Shown in pieces: positions 16,795 through 24,539 of a DNA stretch of 64,000 nucleotides. The DNA is taken from contig NZ_JAFA01000034.1 of the NCBI RefSeq assembly GCF_000519185.1, positions 28,519-92,518 of the forward strand. Direction: 5' to 3'. The notes below the pieces were generated by a model, which did not search any database, was not told the origin of the DNA, and saw only the letters and a program-made list of their open reading frames with translations. The translations under genes and the position numbers were made by a program. Position 1 is the stretch's first letter, and each line of letters begins with the position of its first letter. The DNA is from Paraburkholderia nodosa DSM 21604. GTDB taxonomy: Bacteria > Pseudomonadota > Gammaproteobacteria > Burkholderiales > Burkholderiaceae.

Positions 16795-17208
16795 GTGAAC
16801 CAGCGTATCCGCCCCCCCTTGCCGCCTGAATGGCCGTTTCCGCCGTATCGCGACGTCTCCGGCCGCGCGTTCGGCGATCTCGTCGCGCTTCAATATCGCG
16901 GCGCCGGCATGTGGCTCTGGCGGTGCCGGTGCGGCGCCCACGTCACGGCCGCGCTGGATGCGGTGGAGGGCGGCCAGACGCGGGATTGCGGCTGCGGTGA
17001 GCAGCGTCGCGTGTGGCGGTCCCGGCCGGGTTCGCCTGCGCTGAAGGGCGGTGAGGTGTTCGGCCAGCTGACGACGGATCGCTATGCCGGCGATGGCAAG
17101 TGGGTTTGCCGGTGCGACTGCGGCAATGAGGTGACCGTGAGCGCCGGGCGCCTGCGGCTGGGCCAGGCGCGCTCGTGTGGCCGCTGCCTGGGCGCTTTAA
17201 CCGGCTGA
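16795..17208 (+). CDS. Protein with two tandem CxC...CGC zinc-ribbon-like repeats
   Basis: This 137-residue protein, starting at GTG, is made almost entirely of two related units. Unit 1 (about 25-66) runs F-G-D-L-V-A-L, W-R-C-R-C-G and D-C-G-C-G; unit 2 (about 87-132) runs F-G-Q-L-T-T-D, W-V-C-R-C-D-C-G-N-E and S-C-G-R-C. The Cys pattern suggests one zinc per unit. Such units are best known as linkers in phage-type HNH/AP2-domain proteins, but no nuclease or AP2 domain is present. The leader is proline-rich. Nucleic-acid binding is plausible by inference. No other phage gene is nearby. Confidence 0.75.
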   Translation: MNQRIRPPLPPEWPFPPYRDVSGRAFGDLVALQYRGAGMWLWRCRCGAHVTAALDAVEGGQTRDCGCGEQRRVWRSRPGSPALKGGEVFGQLTTDRYAGDGKWVCRCDCGNEVTVSAGRLRLGQARSCGRCLGALTG

Positions 17209-17222
17209 GAGATGCGCGCTCG

Positions 17223-17537
17223 TCACGACTTGACCGGAACCCCGTAAGCGCTGACGATGCGCGCGTCCTGCTCGGCCGCCGAAAACAGCTCCCATTCGAG
17301 ACCGTTCACGTCGACGCTGCTCGAATAGCCGGTTGCCGCGTCGTCTTCGAATCCAACGTGGCGCAACATTCCCGCTTGCGCCGGTTTTTCGTTGATCGAA
17401 AAGTTGAGGAGATCGGTGCGCCACATCGCGTACTGGCCTGGCACGACAGCTGACGGTGGTTGTCCGAGCAGCTGGCTATAGTCTGCGATCGAGGCTTCGA
17501 GGTTCGAAACGGCCAGTGCGATATGAAAGCGCTTCAT
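17223..17537 (-). CDS. VOC (glyoxalase/bleomycin-resistance) family protein
   Basis: The 104-residue product has a single VOC half-fold: M-K-R-F-H-I-A-L-A-V-S-N-L opens the first beta strand with the metal-binding His, and Q-L-L-G-Q-P-P and V-D-V-N-G-L-E-W-E-L-F close the domain with the usual E/F ending. Such proteins are dioxygenases, isomerases or antibiotic-binding proteins and work as dimers. I use the ATG at 17537, preceded by G-G-A-G; an upstream extension of 21 residues lacks a ribosome site. It is transcribed behind the GGDEF-EAL gene on the same strand, 87 bases away. The reaction cannot be assigned. Confidence 0.85.
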   Translation of the reverse strand: MKRFHIALAVSNLEASIADYSQLLGQPPSAVVPGQYAMWRTDLLNFSINEKPAQAGMLRHVGFEDDAATGYSSSVDVNGLEWELFSAAEQDARIVSAYGVPVKS

Positions 17538-17624
17538 GAGGGGCTCCGTGACTGTTCGGCACATCGTAAGCCGCGCGCAGCCGCATAAACAGTTCAGCAA
17601 CCATTCTGGTATGCGGACTACTCG

Positions 17625-19571
17625 TCATTCTCCCGCCAGGCGAGCTACCGCTTCGCCCTCGCTTTCTCGCTCCAGAAAAGCCGCCACTGCCGACGCCTCC
17701 ATCGGGCGCGAACAGTAGTAGCCCTGAATGAGCGTGGCCCCGAGCGCCGCGACCGTTTGCAGTTCGGCCGCTGTTTCCACGCCTTCGACGATGCAGTCGA
17801 GCGACATTTGCCGGCTGAGGTTGAGCAGCGTGCGGACCACGGTGAACGCCGTCGTGCGCTCCTTGAGACCGCTCACGAACATCCTGTCGATCTTCAGGCG
17901 TGTGAGTGGAAGTTTGCACAGGTACGAGAGGCTCGAATAGCCGGTGCCAAAATCGTCGACCGACAAACCGCAGCCCAGCGCGCGCAGCACCTTGGCCGCT
18001 TTCTGGACCTGGTCGAAGTCCTTGGCCATCGCGGTTTCGGTGATCTCGAAGTCGAGTCGCGCCGGGTCGATGCCGCTGCTGACAATGCACCGGGCCAACT
18101 CTTTCACCGCGGACTCACTGGCGAAATCATGCGCGGAGAGGTTGAAGGACAAGCGGATATGCGCCGGCCATTGCTTCGCGCAGGCCAGGGCCTTGATAAA
18201 CAGCGCGAGGGTCAAGCCGTTGATGACGCCGTTGCGTTCCGCGGCAGGAATGAATTCATCGGGCGGGACCGTGCCGAGCAACGCGCTGCGCCAGCGCGCC
18301 AGGGCTTCGAAACCAACGGTGCGCTGGCGCTCGAGTGAGTAGATCGGCTGGAACGCGAGATAAAGTTCGCTGGCGAGATCGGGGGAGCGCAGCGCCTGGG
18401 CAATCTGCGACTCGCGAATGATGGCGTTGCGGTGCGTCTCCGAAAAGATGGTCACCGAGCCGCGCGAGCGGCGCTTGCCTTCGTAAAGCGCGTAGTCTGC
18501 CGTTTCGAACAAATCCGCCTTGTTTCGTGAAATGTGCGGATAGGTGGAGAAGCCGATCGTCGCCCCGAGCCGAACGGAAATCTCGCCGACCTGTACGGGA
18601 CAGTGAAAAACGTCGCAGATGGTGCGGCCGAGTTGCGAGAGGCCGGCGTCCGTGCAGTCGTCCGTGACGATGACGCCGAATTCGTCGCCGCCCAGCCTCG
18701 CGATCGTGATCGTGCCGCGCGCCGCTCTGGCGAGGCGCGACGCGACTTCGGCCAGCACGTGGTCGCCCAGGGAGTGGCCGTGAATGTCGTTGACGGACTT
18801 GAAGCCGTCGAGATCGACGAGGCCTACCGCGAGCCGCCCGCCCGATGCCATGGCAGCATCGAAATGCTTGTCGAGCGAGGCGAAAAAGGCCCGCCGGTTG
18901 GGCAGATTCGTGAGACTGTCGATATTCGCGAGGCGCTTGTTTTCGCGTTGCGTGGCCACGAGATCCGCGAAGTTCTTGAATTGCGTGAAGGCAACGACCA
19001 GCATCGCCAGCGAAACCAGTGAGGTATCGATCGCGATCGCCTGGAATACGCCATTTCCCGAACTCAGGAATGTCACGACGAGTGCGCCGTTGACAATGGC
19101 GGTGACGGTGAACGCTGCCTTGATGACGTTCATCAGGCAGAAGATGACGCCGACGACCGTGATGGCCATGTAAAAGGCGACATGAAGCTTGAATGCCGCG
19201 CCGCCGTGAGGCAACAGGGACAGCGACCATGCCGTGAACGAGATGGAGAAGACCCAGGCGAGCCTGCCGGAATTGCGCACGATCGTAGCCGCATCTTCCG
19301 CACTGACATGGATCCTGGAGAGCCGCAACCAGGAGAGCACGCGAACGAAGCAAAATCCCGTGAGCACGAGCGGACAGATCACGCCCTGCCAGGCGGGAAG
19401 CTCGTTCTCGTGGGGCAGCACCATGCCCCACGTGTTGACGACCAGCAGCCCATACATCATGGGAAGCTGATAGATCATCACGCGCAACTGCGCCAGCTTC
19501 AGGGCCGCGCTGTTTCCGGCGAGGAAAGTGCGCCGAATCGTTCCCCAATACTGGGCCAGAACGTTGAACAT
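17625..19571 (-). CDS. Membrane-bound GGDEF-EAL cyclic-di-GMP protein
   Basis: This 648-residue protein should tune cyclic-di-GMP. Residues about 1-205 hold five to six membrane helices of an unassigned sensor region. A GGDEF domain follows with L-G-G-D-E-F intact at 294-298; the RxxD product-inhibition site seven residues upstream is missing (R-G-T-I). The EAL domain starts with G-F-E-A-L at 420-424 and keeps the metal and catalytic residues in F-N-L-S, E-I-T-E-T, D-D-F-G-T-G-Y-S-S-L, L-K-I-D and E-G-V-E-T. Both activities could therefore work, with phosphodiesterase likely functional. It is not linked to an obvious target operon. Confidence 0.95.
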   Translation of the reverse strand: MFNVLAQYWGTIRRTFLAGNSAALKLAQLRVMIYQLPMMYGLLVVNTWGMVLPHENELPAWQGVICPLVLTGFCFVRVLSWLRLSRIHVSAEDAATIVRNSGRLAWVFSISFTAWSLSLLPHGGAAFKLHVAFYMAITVVGVIFCLMNVIKAAFTVTAIVNGALVVTFLSSGNGVFQAIAIDTSLVSLAMLVVAFTQFKNFADLVATQRENKRLANIDSLTNLPNRRAFFASLDKHFDAAMASGGRLAVGLVDLDGFKSVNDIHGHSLGDHVLAEVASRLARAARGTITIARLGGDEFGVIVTDDCTDAGLSQLGRTICDVFHCPVQVGEISVRLGATIGFSTYPHISRNKADLFETADYALYEGKRRSRGSVTIFSETHRNAIIRESQIAQALRSPDLASELYLAFQPIYSLERQRTVGFEALARWRSALLGTVPPDEFIPAAERNGVINGLTLALFIKALACAKQWPAHIRLSFNLSAHDFASESAVKELARCIVSSGIDPARLDFEITETAMAKDFDQVQKAAKVLRALGCGLSVDDFGTGYSSLSYLCKLPLTRLKIDRMFVSGLKERTTAFTVVRTLLNLSRQMSLDCIVEGVETAAELQTVAALGATLIQGYYCSRPMEASAVAAFLERESEGEAVARLAGE

Positions 19572-19705
19572 GGTCTTGCGAGTCGGTGCGGTCCCGTTGC
19601 AACTGCCGGGAACGAAATGTAATACCTCCGTTTACGACCGCTCGCATGATTTCTGGAGGCAACGCGCGCGCTTTTCATTGCCGATGTCGCGGTCCCTATT
19701 TTTCA

Positions 19706-20638
19706 TCAGGCTTTCAACTCGACTGCGTGGGTTCGCGCCTTTCGTTTCTTCAGCGACGCGACGACCTCGTCGACCATCGGATGGTGACGATGCGTGTTCC
19801 ACAGCAGCGCAGCGGTGACCACCGAAATCTTTTCTTTCAGCGGCCGCACGACCACATTGCCGGGCGCAAGCTTGCGCATCGACGACGGCACGAGCGCCAC
19901 GCCCTGGCCGCAGCCGACATAGGCAACTTGCGAAGTGACGGAGCGCACCTCGTGCGTGATGTGCGGCGTCAGGCCGTGCGAGCGGCAAACCGAAGTCAGG
20001 AAGTCGAAATACACCGGGCTGACCTGTCGCGACGACAGCACCAGTTGCTCGCCGGCTAGCGCCTGCAGCCGCACGCGGGGCAGGGCGGCCAGCGGATGGT
20101 CCTTCGGCAGCGCCACGGCCAGCCGGTCCTCGGCCAGCGGCATGGTGGCGATGCCGCTTCCCACCTCGCCGTCGATGCGCACGAACGCGAGATCGAGTTC
20201 GCCGGCTTCGAGCATCTGAATGGCGTCGACGCTATCGATTTCCTTGACGAGCACGGTCAGTTGCGGATGCGCGCGTTTGAGCGCATCCAGCACGGGCGGC
20301 ACCGTTTCGAGCATCGCGGAGGTGATGGCCCCGACATGCAACACCCCCGACTGACCGGCGGCGACCTCGCGCACGACCCGCTCCAGCCGCTCGACCTGCC
20401 CGGCGAATTGCCGAACGGCCGGCAGGATCGCAGCGCCGGCCGGACTCAGTTGCGTGCCCTGCCGCGACCGGTAAAACAGTTCCAGCTTGAGCGACTGCTC
20501 GAGCACCTTGATCTGTTCCGTGAGCGGCGGCTGCGACATGTTCAGCCGCTGGGCGGCGCGCCCGAAATGCTGTTCCTCGGCAACTGCGAGGAACATCCAT
20601 AGCTGCCGTATCAGCCTGAAGTCGATCGTATTGTTCAT
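19706..20638 (-). CDS. LysR-type transcriptional regulator
   Basis: A 310-residue regulator with an N-terminal winged helix (F-L-A-V-A-E-E-Q-H-F-G-R-A-A-Q-R-L-N-M-S-Q-P-P-L, the classic LysR recognition region) and a C-terminal effector domain (about 92-295) resembling the BenM/CatR group. It is divergent from the RraA-aminotransferase-hydrolase operon, with an inverted repeat at 20679-20697 between the two starts. By the usual LysR pattern it should activate that operon in response to a pathway metabolite and repress itself. Confidence 0.95.
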   Translation of the reverse strand: MNNTIDFRLIRQLWMFLAVAEEQHFGRAAQRLNMSQPPLTEQIKVLEQSLKLELFYRSRQGTQLSPAGAAILPAVRQFAGQVERLERVVREVAAGQSGVLHVGAITSAMLETVPPVLDALKRAHPQLTVLVKEIDSVDAIQMLEAGELDLAFVRIDGEVGSGIATMPLAEDRLAVALPKDHPLAALPRVRLQALAGEQLVLSSRQVSPVYFDFLTSVCRSHGLTPHITHEVRSVTSQVAYVGCGQGVALVPSSMRKLAPGNVVVRPLKEKISVVTAALLWNTHRHHPMVDEVVASLKKRKARTHAVELKA

Positions 20639-20678
20639 GGTGCGCGCATTTCCCGGTGGCCGATTGCTGTTCCGGAAA

Positions 20679-20697
20679 TCGTATCACCGAGATACGA
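20679..20697. promoter_or_regulatory. LysR-type operator between regulator and catabolic operon
   Basis: A perfect inverted repeat TCGTATC-5-GATACGA sits 41 bases upstream of the LysR start and 68 bases upstream of the first operon gene. It fits the T-N11-A core of LysR recognition sites and is the best candidate for the binding site of the adjacent regulator. Confidence 0.7.
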
Positions 20698-20764
20698 AAT
20701 GCGAAATTTACCTATCAGCGGATCCACGCGAGGATTGCCGGACTTTCCAACGGAGCCGAGTGTG

Positions 20765-21424
20765 ATGACCACGCCTTCCTTCCTCGATCGACTTGCGTCA
20801 CTGGACACCAACACGGTTTCCGATGCACTCGACTTTCTCGGCCTGCCCGGTGCAACTTATGGCCTGCGTCCGCTTTGGGACTGCCCGAAGATCGTCGGCC
20901 GCGCCAGGACCATCTTGCTCGGGCCGAAGCAGGACGCCAAACCCGGCGTGCATCTTATCTCGCCTGTCGTCGACGCGGTCACGACGAACGATCGCGTGCT
21001 GGTGATCGCGGGCGGCGTGGAGGGCGTTTCCTGCTGGGGCGACATCCTCGCCAACGCCGCCACGGCGAAGCGGATTCGCGGCTCGGTCATCGACGGCGTG
21101 AGCCGCGATATCGACGGCAGCGAAGCGATCGGCTACCCGGTCTACGGCCGGGGCGTCACGATGATCAGCGCGCGCAATCGCGTGGTCCAGATCGACTCGG
21201 GCAAACCGGTGCAAATGGCGGGTGTCACCGTGCATGAAAACGACTATGTGATTGCGGATCGATGCGGCACGGTGTTCGTTCCCGAAGGCCATATCGAAGC
21301 GGTGTTGGCGCTGGGCGAGCGGATCGCGCGCCGCCAGGACGGTATGGTGGCGGCGGTGCGCGCCGGGCGCCCGGTTGCAGACGTCATGCATGACAAGGAA
21401 TTCGAGGCGATTGCAATTCGATGA
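20765..21424 (+). CDS. RraA-family aldolase (4-hydroxy-4-methyl-2-oxoglutarate aldolase-like)
   Basis: This 219-residue protein has the RraA/HMG-aldolase fold, with the central signature C-W-G-D-I-L-A-N-A-A, then G-S-V-I-D-G-V-S-R-D-I that carries the Arg/Asp pair binding pyruvate and Mg2+. Enzymes of this family split 4-hydroxy-4-methyl-2-oxoglutarate or 4-carboxy-4-hydroxy-2-oxoadipate to pyruvate plus a keto acid; a minority regulate RNase E instead. The setting in a LysR-controlled catabolic operon favours the aldolase role. The ATG at 20765 has G-G-A-G upstream; its stop overlaps the aminotransferase start by 4 bases. Confidence 0.9.
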   Translation: MTTPSFLDRLASLDTNTVSDALDFLGLPGATYGLRPLWDCPKIVGRARTILLGPKQDAKPGVHLISPVVDAVTTNDRVLVIAGGVEGVSCWGDILANAATAKRIRGSVIDGVSRDIDGSEAIGYPVYGRGVTMISARNRVVQIDSGKPVQMAGVTVHENDYVIADRCGTVFVPEGHIEAVLALGERIARRQDGMVAAVRAGRPVADVMHDKEFEAIAIR

Positions 21425-22641
21425 GCGACGCAAAACTCCCCGTATTGAACCGCTTCCTCGCGGCGGCGAAGCCTTCGGCCACTTACAAGGTCATGGACCG
21501 TGTGGCCGCACGGCGCGCGAGCGGCGCGGCCGTGATTTCGCTCAGCGCCGGCGAGCCGGATTTCGACACCCCCCAGCACGTATGCGAAGCCGGCATCGCC
21601 GCCATTCGAGCGGGCCATACGCGTTATACGCAAGTCGCAGGGCTGCGGGCCTTGCGTGAAGCGATCGCCGGAAAGTATCAGCGTGAAAACCGGCTCGACG
21701 TGGACTGGCGCGATACGCTCGTATGCAGCGGCGGAAAGCAGGTGATCTTCAACGCACTCGCCGCGACGCTCAATGAGGACGACGAAGTCATCGTCCCCGC
21801 ACCGTATTGGGTGAGCTACCCCGAGATCGTGCAGTTGTGCGGCGCCCGCGCCGTGATCGTGCCATGCGGCGCGCAAAGTGGCTTCAAGCTGACCGCGGAT
21901 GCGCTGGACGCCGCGATTACGCCACGTACACGCTGGCTGATTCTGAATTCGCCATCCAATCCGACCGGCGCGGTTTACAGCCGTGCCGAGCTGCAGCAGC
22001 TTGCGCAAGTGCTGCTCGCCCATCCGCAGGTGCTCGTGCTTTCCGACGATATTTACGAGCATCTGATTTTCGACGGCCTCGAATTTTTCACGCTTGCCCA
22101 GGTCGAACCCCGGTTGCGCGAGCGCGTGCTGACGATGAACGGCGTTTCCAAGGCGTATGCGATGACGGGCTGGCGCATCGGCTTTTGTACCGGCCCGCGC
22201 TGGCTCATCGACGCGATGGAAAAACTGCAGGGCCAGCAGACGTCCGGGGCATCGACTATTTCGCAGCATGCCGCGCTGGCGGCGCTAAGCGGGCCGCAGG
22301 ATTTCGTCGAGCGCTCGCGCGGCATATTTCAGCAACGGCGCGATCTCGTGGTCGAACAACTGAACAAGGCGCCGGGCATGCGCTGCGAGGCGCCACAGGG
22401 CGCGTTCTACGCCTTTGCCTCGTGCGCTGGCCTGATCGGCAAGACGACGCGAGGAGGCGCATATCTCAAGGATGACGAAGCAGTGGCCAATGCGCTGCTC
22501 GACGAAACCGGTGTGGCAACGGTGCACGGCAGCGCGTTCGGGCTGGGCCCCTATATTCGTATTGCCTATGCGCTGGACGATGTGTCGTTGCGGCACGCTT
22601 GCGCCGCCATCCAGAATTTTTGCCACACGCTTGCGGAGTGA
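21421..22641 (+). CDS. Class I/II PLP-dependent aminotransferase
   Basis: This 406-residue protein is an aspartate-aminotransferase-type fold-I enzyme. It shows S-L-S-A-G-E-P-D-F-D-T near residue 40, R-Y-T-Q-V-A-G-L-R-A-L-R, a Y-W-V-S-Y-P block, N-S-P-S-N-P-T-G-A-V-Y, the PLP-binding Lys244 in N-G-V-S-K-A-Y-A-M-T-G-W-R, and a C-terminal R-I-A-Y-A that supplies the carboxylate-binding Arg. It starts on ATG overlapping the aldolase stop, so the two are coupled. With the aldolase, it could supply a 2-keto acid such as a 4-hydroxy-2-oxoglutarate derivative from the matching amino acid; this is inference. Confidence 0.93.
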   Translation: MSDAKLPVLNRFLAAAKPSATYKVMDRVAARRASGAAVISLSAGEPDFDTPQHVCEAGIAAIRAGHTRYTQVAGLRALREAIAGKYQRENRLDVDWRDTLVCSGGKQVIFNALAATLNEDDEVIVPAPYWVSYPEIVQLCGARAVIVPCGAQSGFKLTADALDAAITPRTRWLILNSPSNPTGAVYSRAELQQLAQVLLAHPQVLVLSDDIYEHLIFDGLEFFTLAQVEPRLRERVLTMNGVSKAYAMTGWRIGFCTGPRWLIDAMEKLQGQQTSGASTISQHAALAALSGPQDFVERSRGIFQQRRDLVVEQLNKAPGMRCEAPQGAFYAFASCAGLIGKTTRGGAYLKDDEAVANALLDETGVATVHGSAFGLGPYIRIAYALDDVSLRHACAAIQNFCHTLAE

Positions 22642-22646
22642 CCACG

Positions 22647-23450
22647 ATGCCTCAGGAATTTACCCGTTCGGTGTTGTCGTTCGATGTGGATGGCACGGCG
22701 CTCGAGCTTTCCGCCATCCATCGAGAAGGCGACAAGGCGCCCATCGTGTTCCTTCACGGGTTCGGGTCCACGAAAGAGGACTACGCGGATATCGTGCGTT
22801 ACGCGGCGTTCGAAGGGCACCCGTTCGTCGCGTACGACGCCCCGGGCTGCGGCGAAACGCAGTGTGCCGATCTCTCGAAAGTCGGCATACCGTTTCTCGT
22901 CGAGACCGCGCTCGCCGCGCTCGAACAGGTCGGCTTTGGCCGCTTCCATCTCGTCGGACACTCCATGGGCGGCCTGACTGCGCTCATGCTTGCCCACCGG
23001 CACCCGGAGCGCGTACTCAGCTTCGTGGATATCGAAGGCAACCTCGCGCCCGAGGACTGCTTTCTCAGCAGGCAGATCGTGGAGTATCCGCGCGCGGACG
23101 CCGAGCGCTTCTTCAGCGATTTCATCGAGCGCACGCGCCATGCACCGGCTTATGCGAGTGCGCTCTATGCCGCGAGTTTGCGCTACAAGGTCAGAGCCGA
23201 GGCGGTAGGGCCGATTTTCCGCTCGATGGTCGATCTGTCCGATAACGGCGACTTGATGCGCAAATTCCTCGGTTTGCCGTTTCCGCGCATGTTCATGTAC
23301 GGGCAGCAGAACGCTTCGCTTTCGTACCTCGATCACATTCGCGAGCAGGGCGTGGCGTTGGCGGAAATTGCGGATTGCGGGCACTTCCCCATGTATTCGA
23401 ACCCGGTCGCAATGTGGCGGGCCATTGCCGGATTTCAGCGGCACGTTTGA
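22647..23450 (+). CDS. Alpha/beta hydrolase
   Basis: A 267-residue cytoplasmic alpha/beta hydrolase. It has the oxyanion motif F-L-H-G-F-G-S-T near residue 32, nucleophile elbow G-H-S-M-G-G with Ser106, and catalytic His in D-C-G-H-F-P-M-Y. The ATG at 22647 has G-G-A-G at good distance; a GTG at 22638 overlapping the aminotransferase stop is a second possible start. It is the third gene of the LysR-controlled operon. It may open an ester, lactone or amide of the substrate taken up by the nearby transporter; no specific substrate can be read. Confidence 0.9.
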   Translation: MPQEFTRSVLSFDVDGTALELSAIHREGDKAPIVFLHGFGSTKEDYADIVRYAAFEGHPFVAYDAPGCGETQCADLSKVGIPFLVETALAALEQVGFGRFHLVGHSMGGLTALMLAHRHPERVLSFVDIEGNLAPEDCFLSRQIVEYPRADAERFFSDFIERTRHAPAYASALYAASLRYKVRAEAVGPIFRSMVDLSDNGDLMRKFLGLPFPRMFMYGQQNASLSYLDHIREQGVALAEIADCGHFPMYSNPVAMWRAIAGFQRHV

Positions 23451-23655
23451 CGAACCGCGCGTTGCGTACGAAACGACCTTGCCGCTGTTACCTATGATGC
23501 GCGTTGGATAAACGCGGTCTTGCCAGCAGCAGAGCGGCCAGTCGCAATGCAATGAGGTCGGCGCAAACGTTTGACATCCCCAGCTATATGGGCGCCCCGC
23601 TGTTCGCTCGCTACCCCGGCCTAAAGTTCGCGCAGCCGTTGCCGAAATACCAGCC

Positions 23656-23886
23656 ATGGCGCGCAAACATCCCGACTATCCCAACAAGCCTCCCATCTGG
23701 GCAGAGGCGCGCGCGCTCGAGGCGAGCATTCGCGCCATCCGCCGTGCGCAAGGCAAGAAGAACCCCGAGGACTTCCCGGCGGGAAGCCCCGAATGCACCG
23801 CTGCCATGGATGAGTTCGTGCGCGACGTCTGCCGCGCCCTCGAGATCGATATCAACACGCTCGGCAAGGACTCCGGCGACTTTTAA
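23656..23886 (+). CDS. Small hypothetical protein, 76 residues
   Basis: A small, soluble, charged protein starting M-A-R-K-H-P-D-Y-P-N-K-P-P-I-W-A-E-A-R-A-L, with a helical middle (E-A-S-I-R-A-I-R-R-A-Q) and an acidic end. I know no function. Its codon use looks coding, and the longer frame covering it in another phase looks like an artefact here. It sits between the hydrolase and a secreted small protein. Confidence 0.6.
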   Translation: MARKHPDYPNKPPIWAEARALEASIRAIRRAQGKKNPEDFPAGSPECTAAMDEFVRDVCRALEIDINTLGKDSGDF

Positions 23887-23974
23887 CGCGCTGGTCGGCC
23901 GTTCGTATCCTTCACGCGCGGGAATGCGGTTTGCGCGCCCCGGAACGACCGATGACGAGTTCACGAGGTTGCGC

Positions 23975-24382
23975 GTGAAAACGACTCTTACGCTCGCGTT
24001 GTCGTCATGTCTCGGCGTGGCGTTGCTCACGACGCAGCCAGCACATGGCGCAGATCCCATCCCCACACCCGACGCCGCGCCGCCGTGCGGCAAGCTCGTG
24101 GGGACAAACGCCGCCGGCGGCTTCGCACTGCGCAGCGGCGAACCGGTCGATTTCGTATCCGCGGGCCAGGCCACGCACGGCACGCTGCTCGTTTTCAGCG
24201 ATGGACCCGTATTTCGCGCGTACTGGCAACCCGAAGGCAGCGAAGAGAAGTACGCACTCGCCAACGCGGGGCCCGACAGCGTGCGCCTCGTTTCGACGCC
24301 TCCGCAGGGCACGCCGACCCGTGGCGCCCAGCCCGGCGTTGCCACGCAGCCGTTGCAAGTGCTTTCCTGTCCGAAGCTTTAA
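23975..24382 (+). CDS. Small secreted hypothetical protein, 135 residues
   Basis: The product begins with a signal peptide (K-T-T-L-T-L-A-L-S-S-C-L-G-V-A-L-L, ending near A-H-G-A) and continues as a small domain with two Cys (P-P-C-G-K-L and L-S-C-P-K-L) that could form a disulfide. The GTG at 23975 has G-A-G-G at 6-7 bases upstream; the frame is open far to the left, but that part overlaps the 76-residue gene in another phase. I do not recognise the family. It would be periplasmic. Confidence 0.65.
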   Translation: MKTTLTLALSSCLGVALLTTQPAHGADPIPTPDAAPPCGKLVGTNAAGGFALRSGEPVDFVSAGQATHGTLLVFSDGPVFRAYWQPEGSEEKYALANAGPDSVRLVSTPPQGTPTRGAQPGVATQPLQVLSCPKL

Positions 24383-24539
24383 TTCCGCTTGAATGCCGTT
24401 TCCGGTCCATATCCCACCATGTGAACCGTCCTTTCGTATCGCGCCGCGAGCGACTAGTCTTTAACGATTCCAAACGGACGAACGGTCCGGCCCGTGACTG
24501 GCGCACCGCGCCGCGCAGCCGGCCTCGAAGGAGACAGAT

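Noticed and set aside
23504..23974. Upstream extension of the 135-residue secreted protein
   Set aside because: It is Arg/Ser-rich, overlaps another frame that looks coding, and would place the signal peptide in the middle of the protein.
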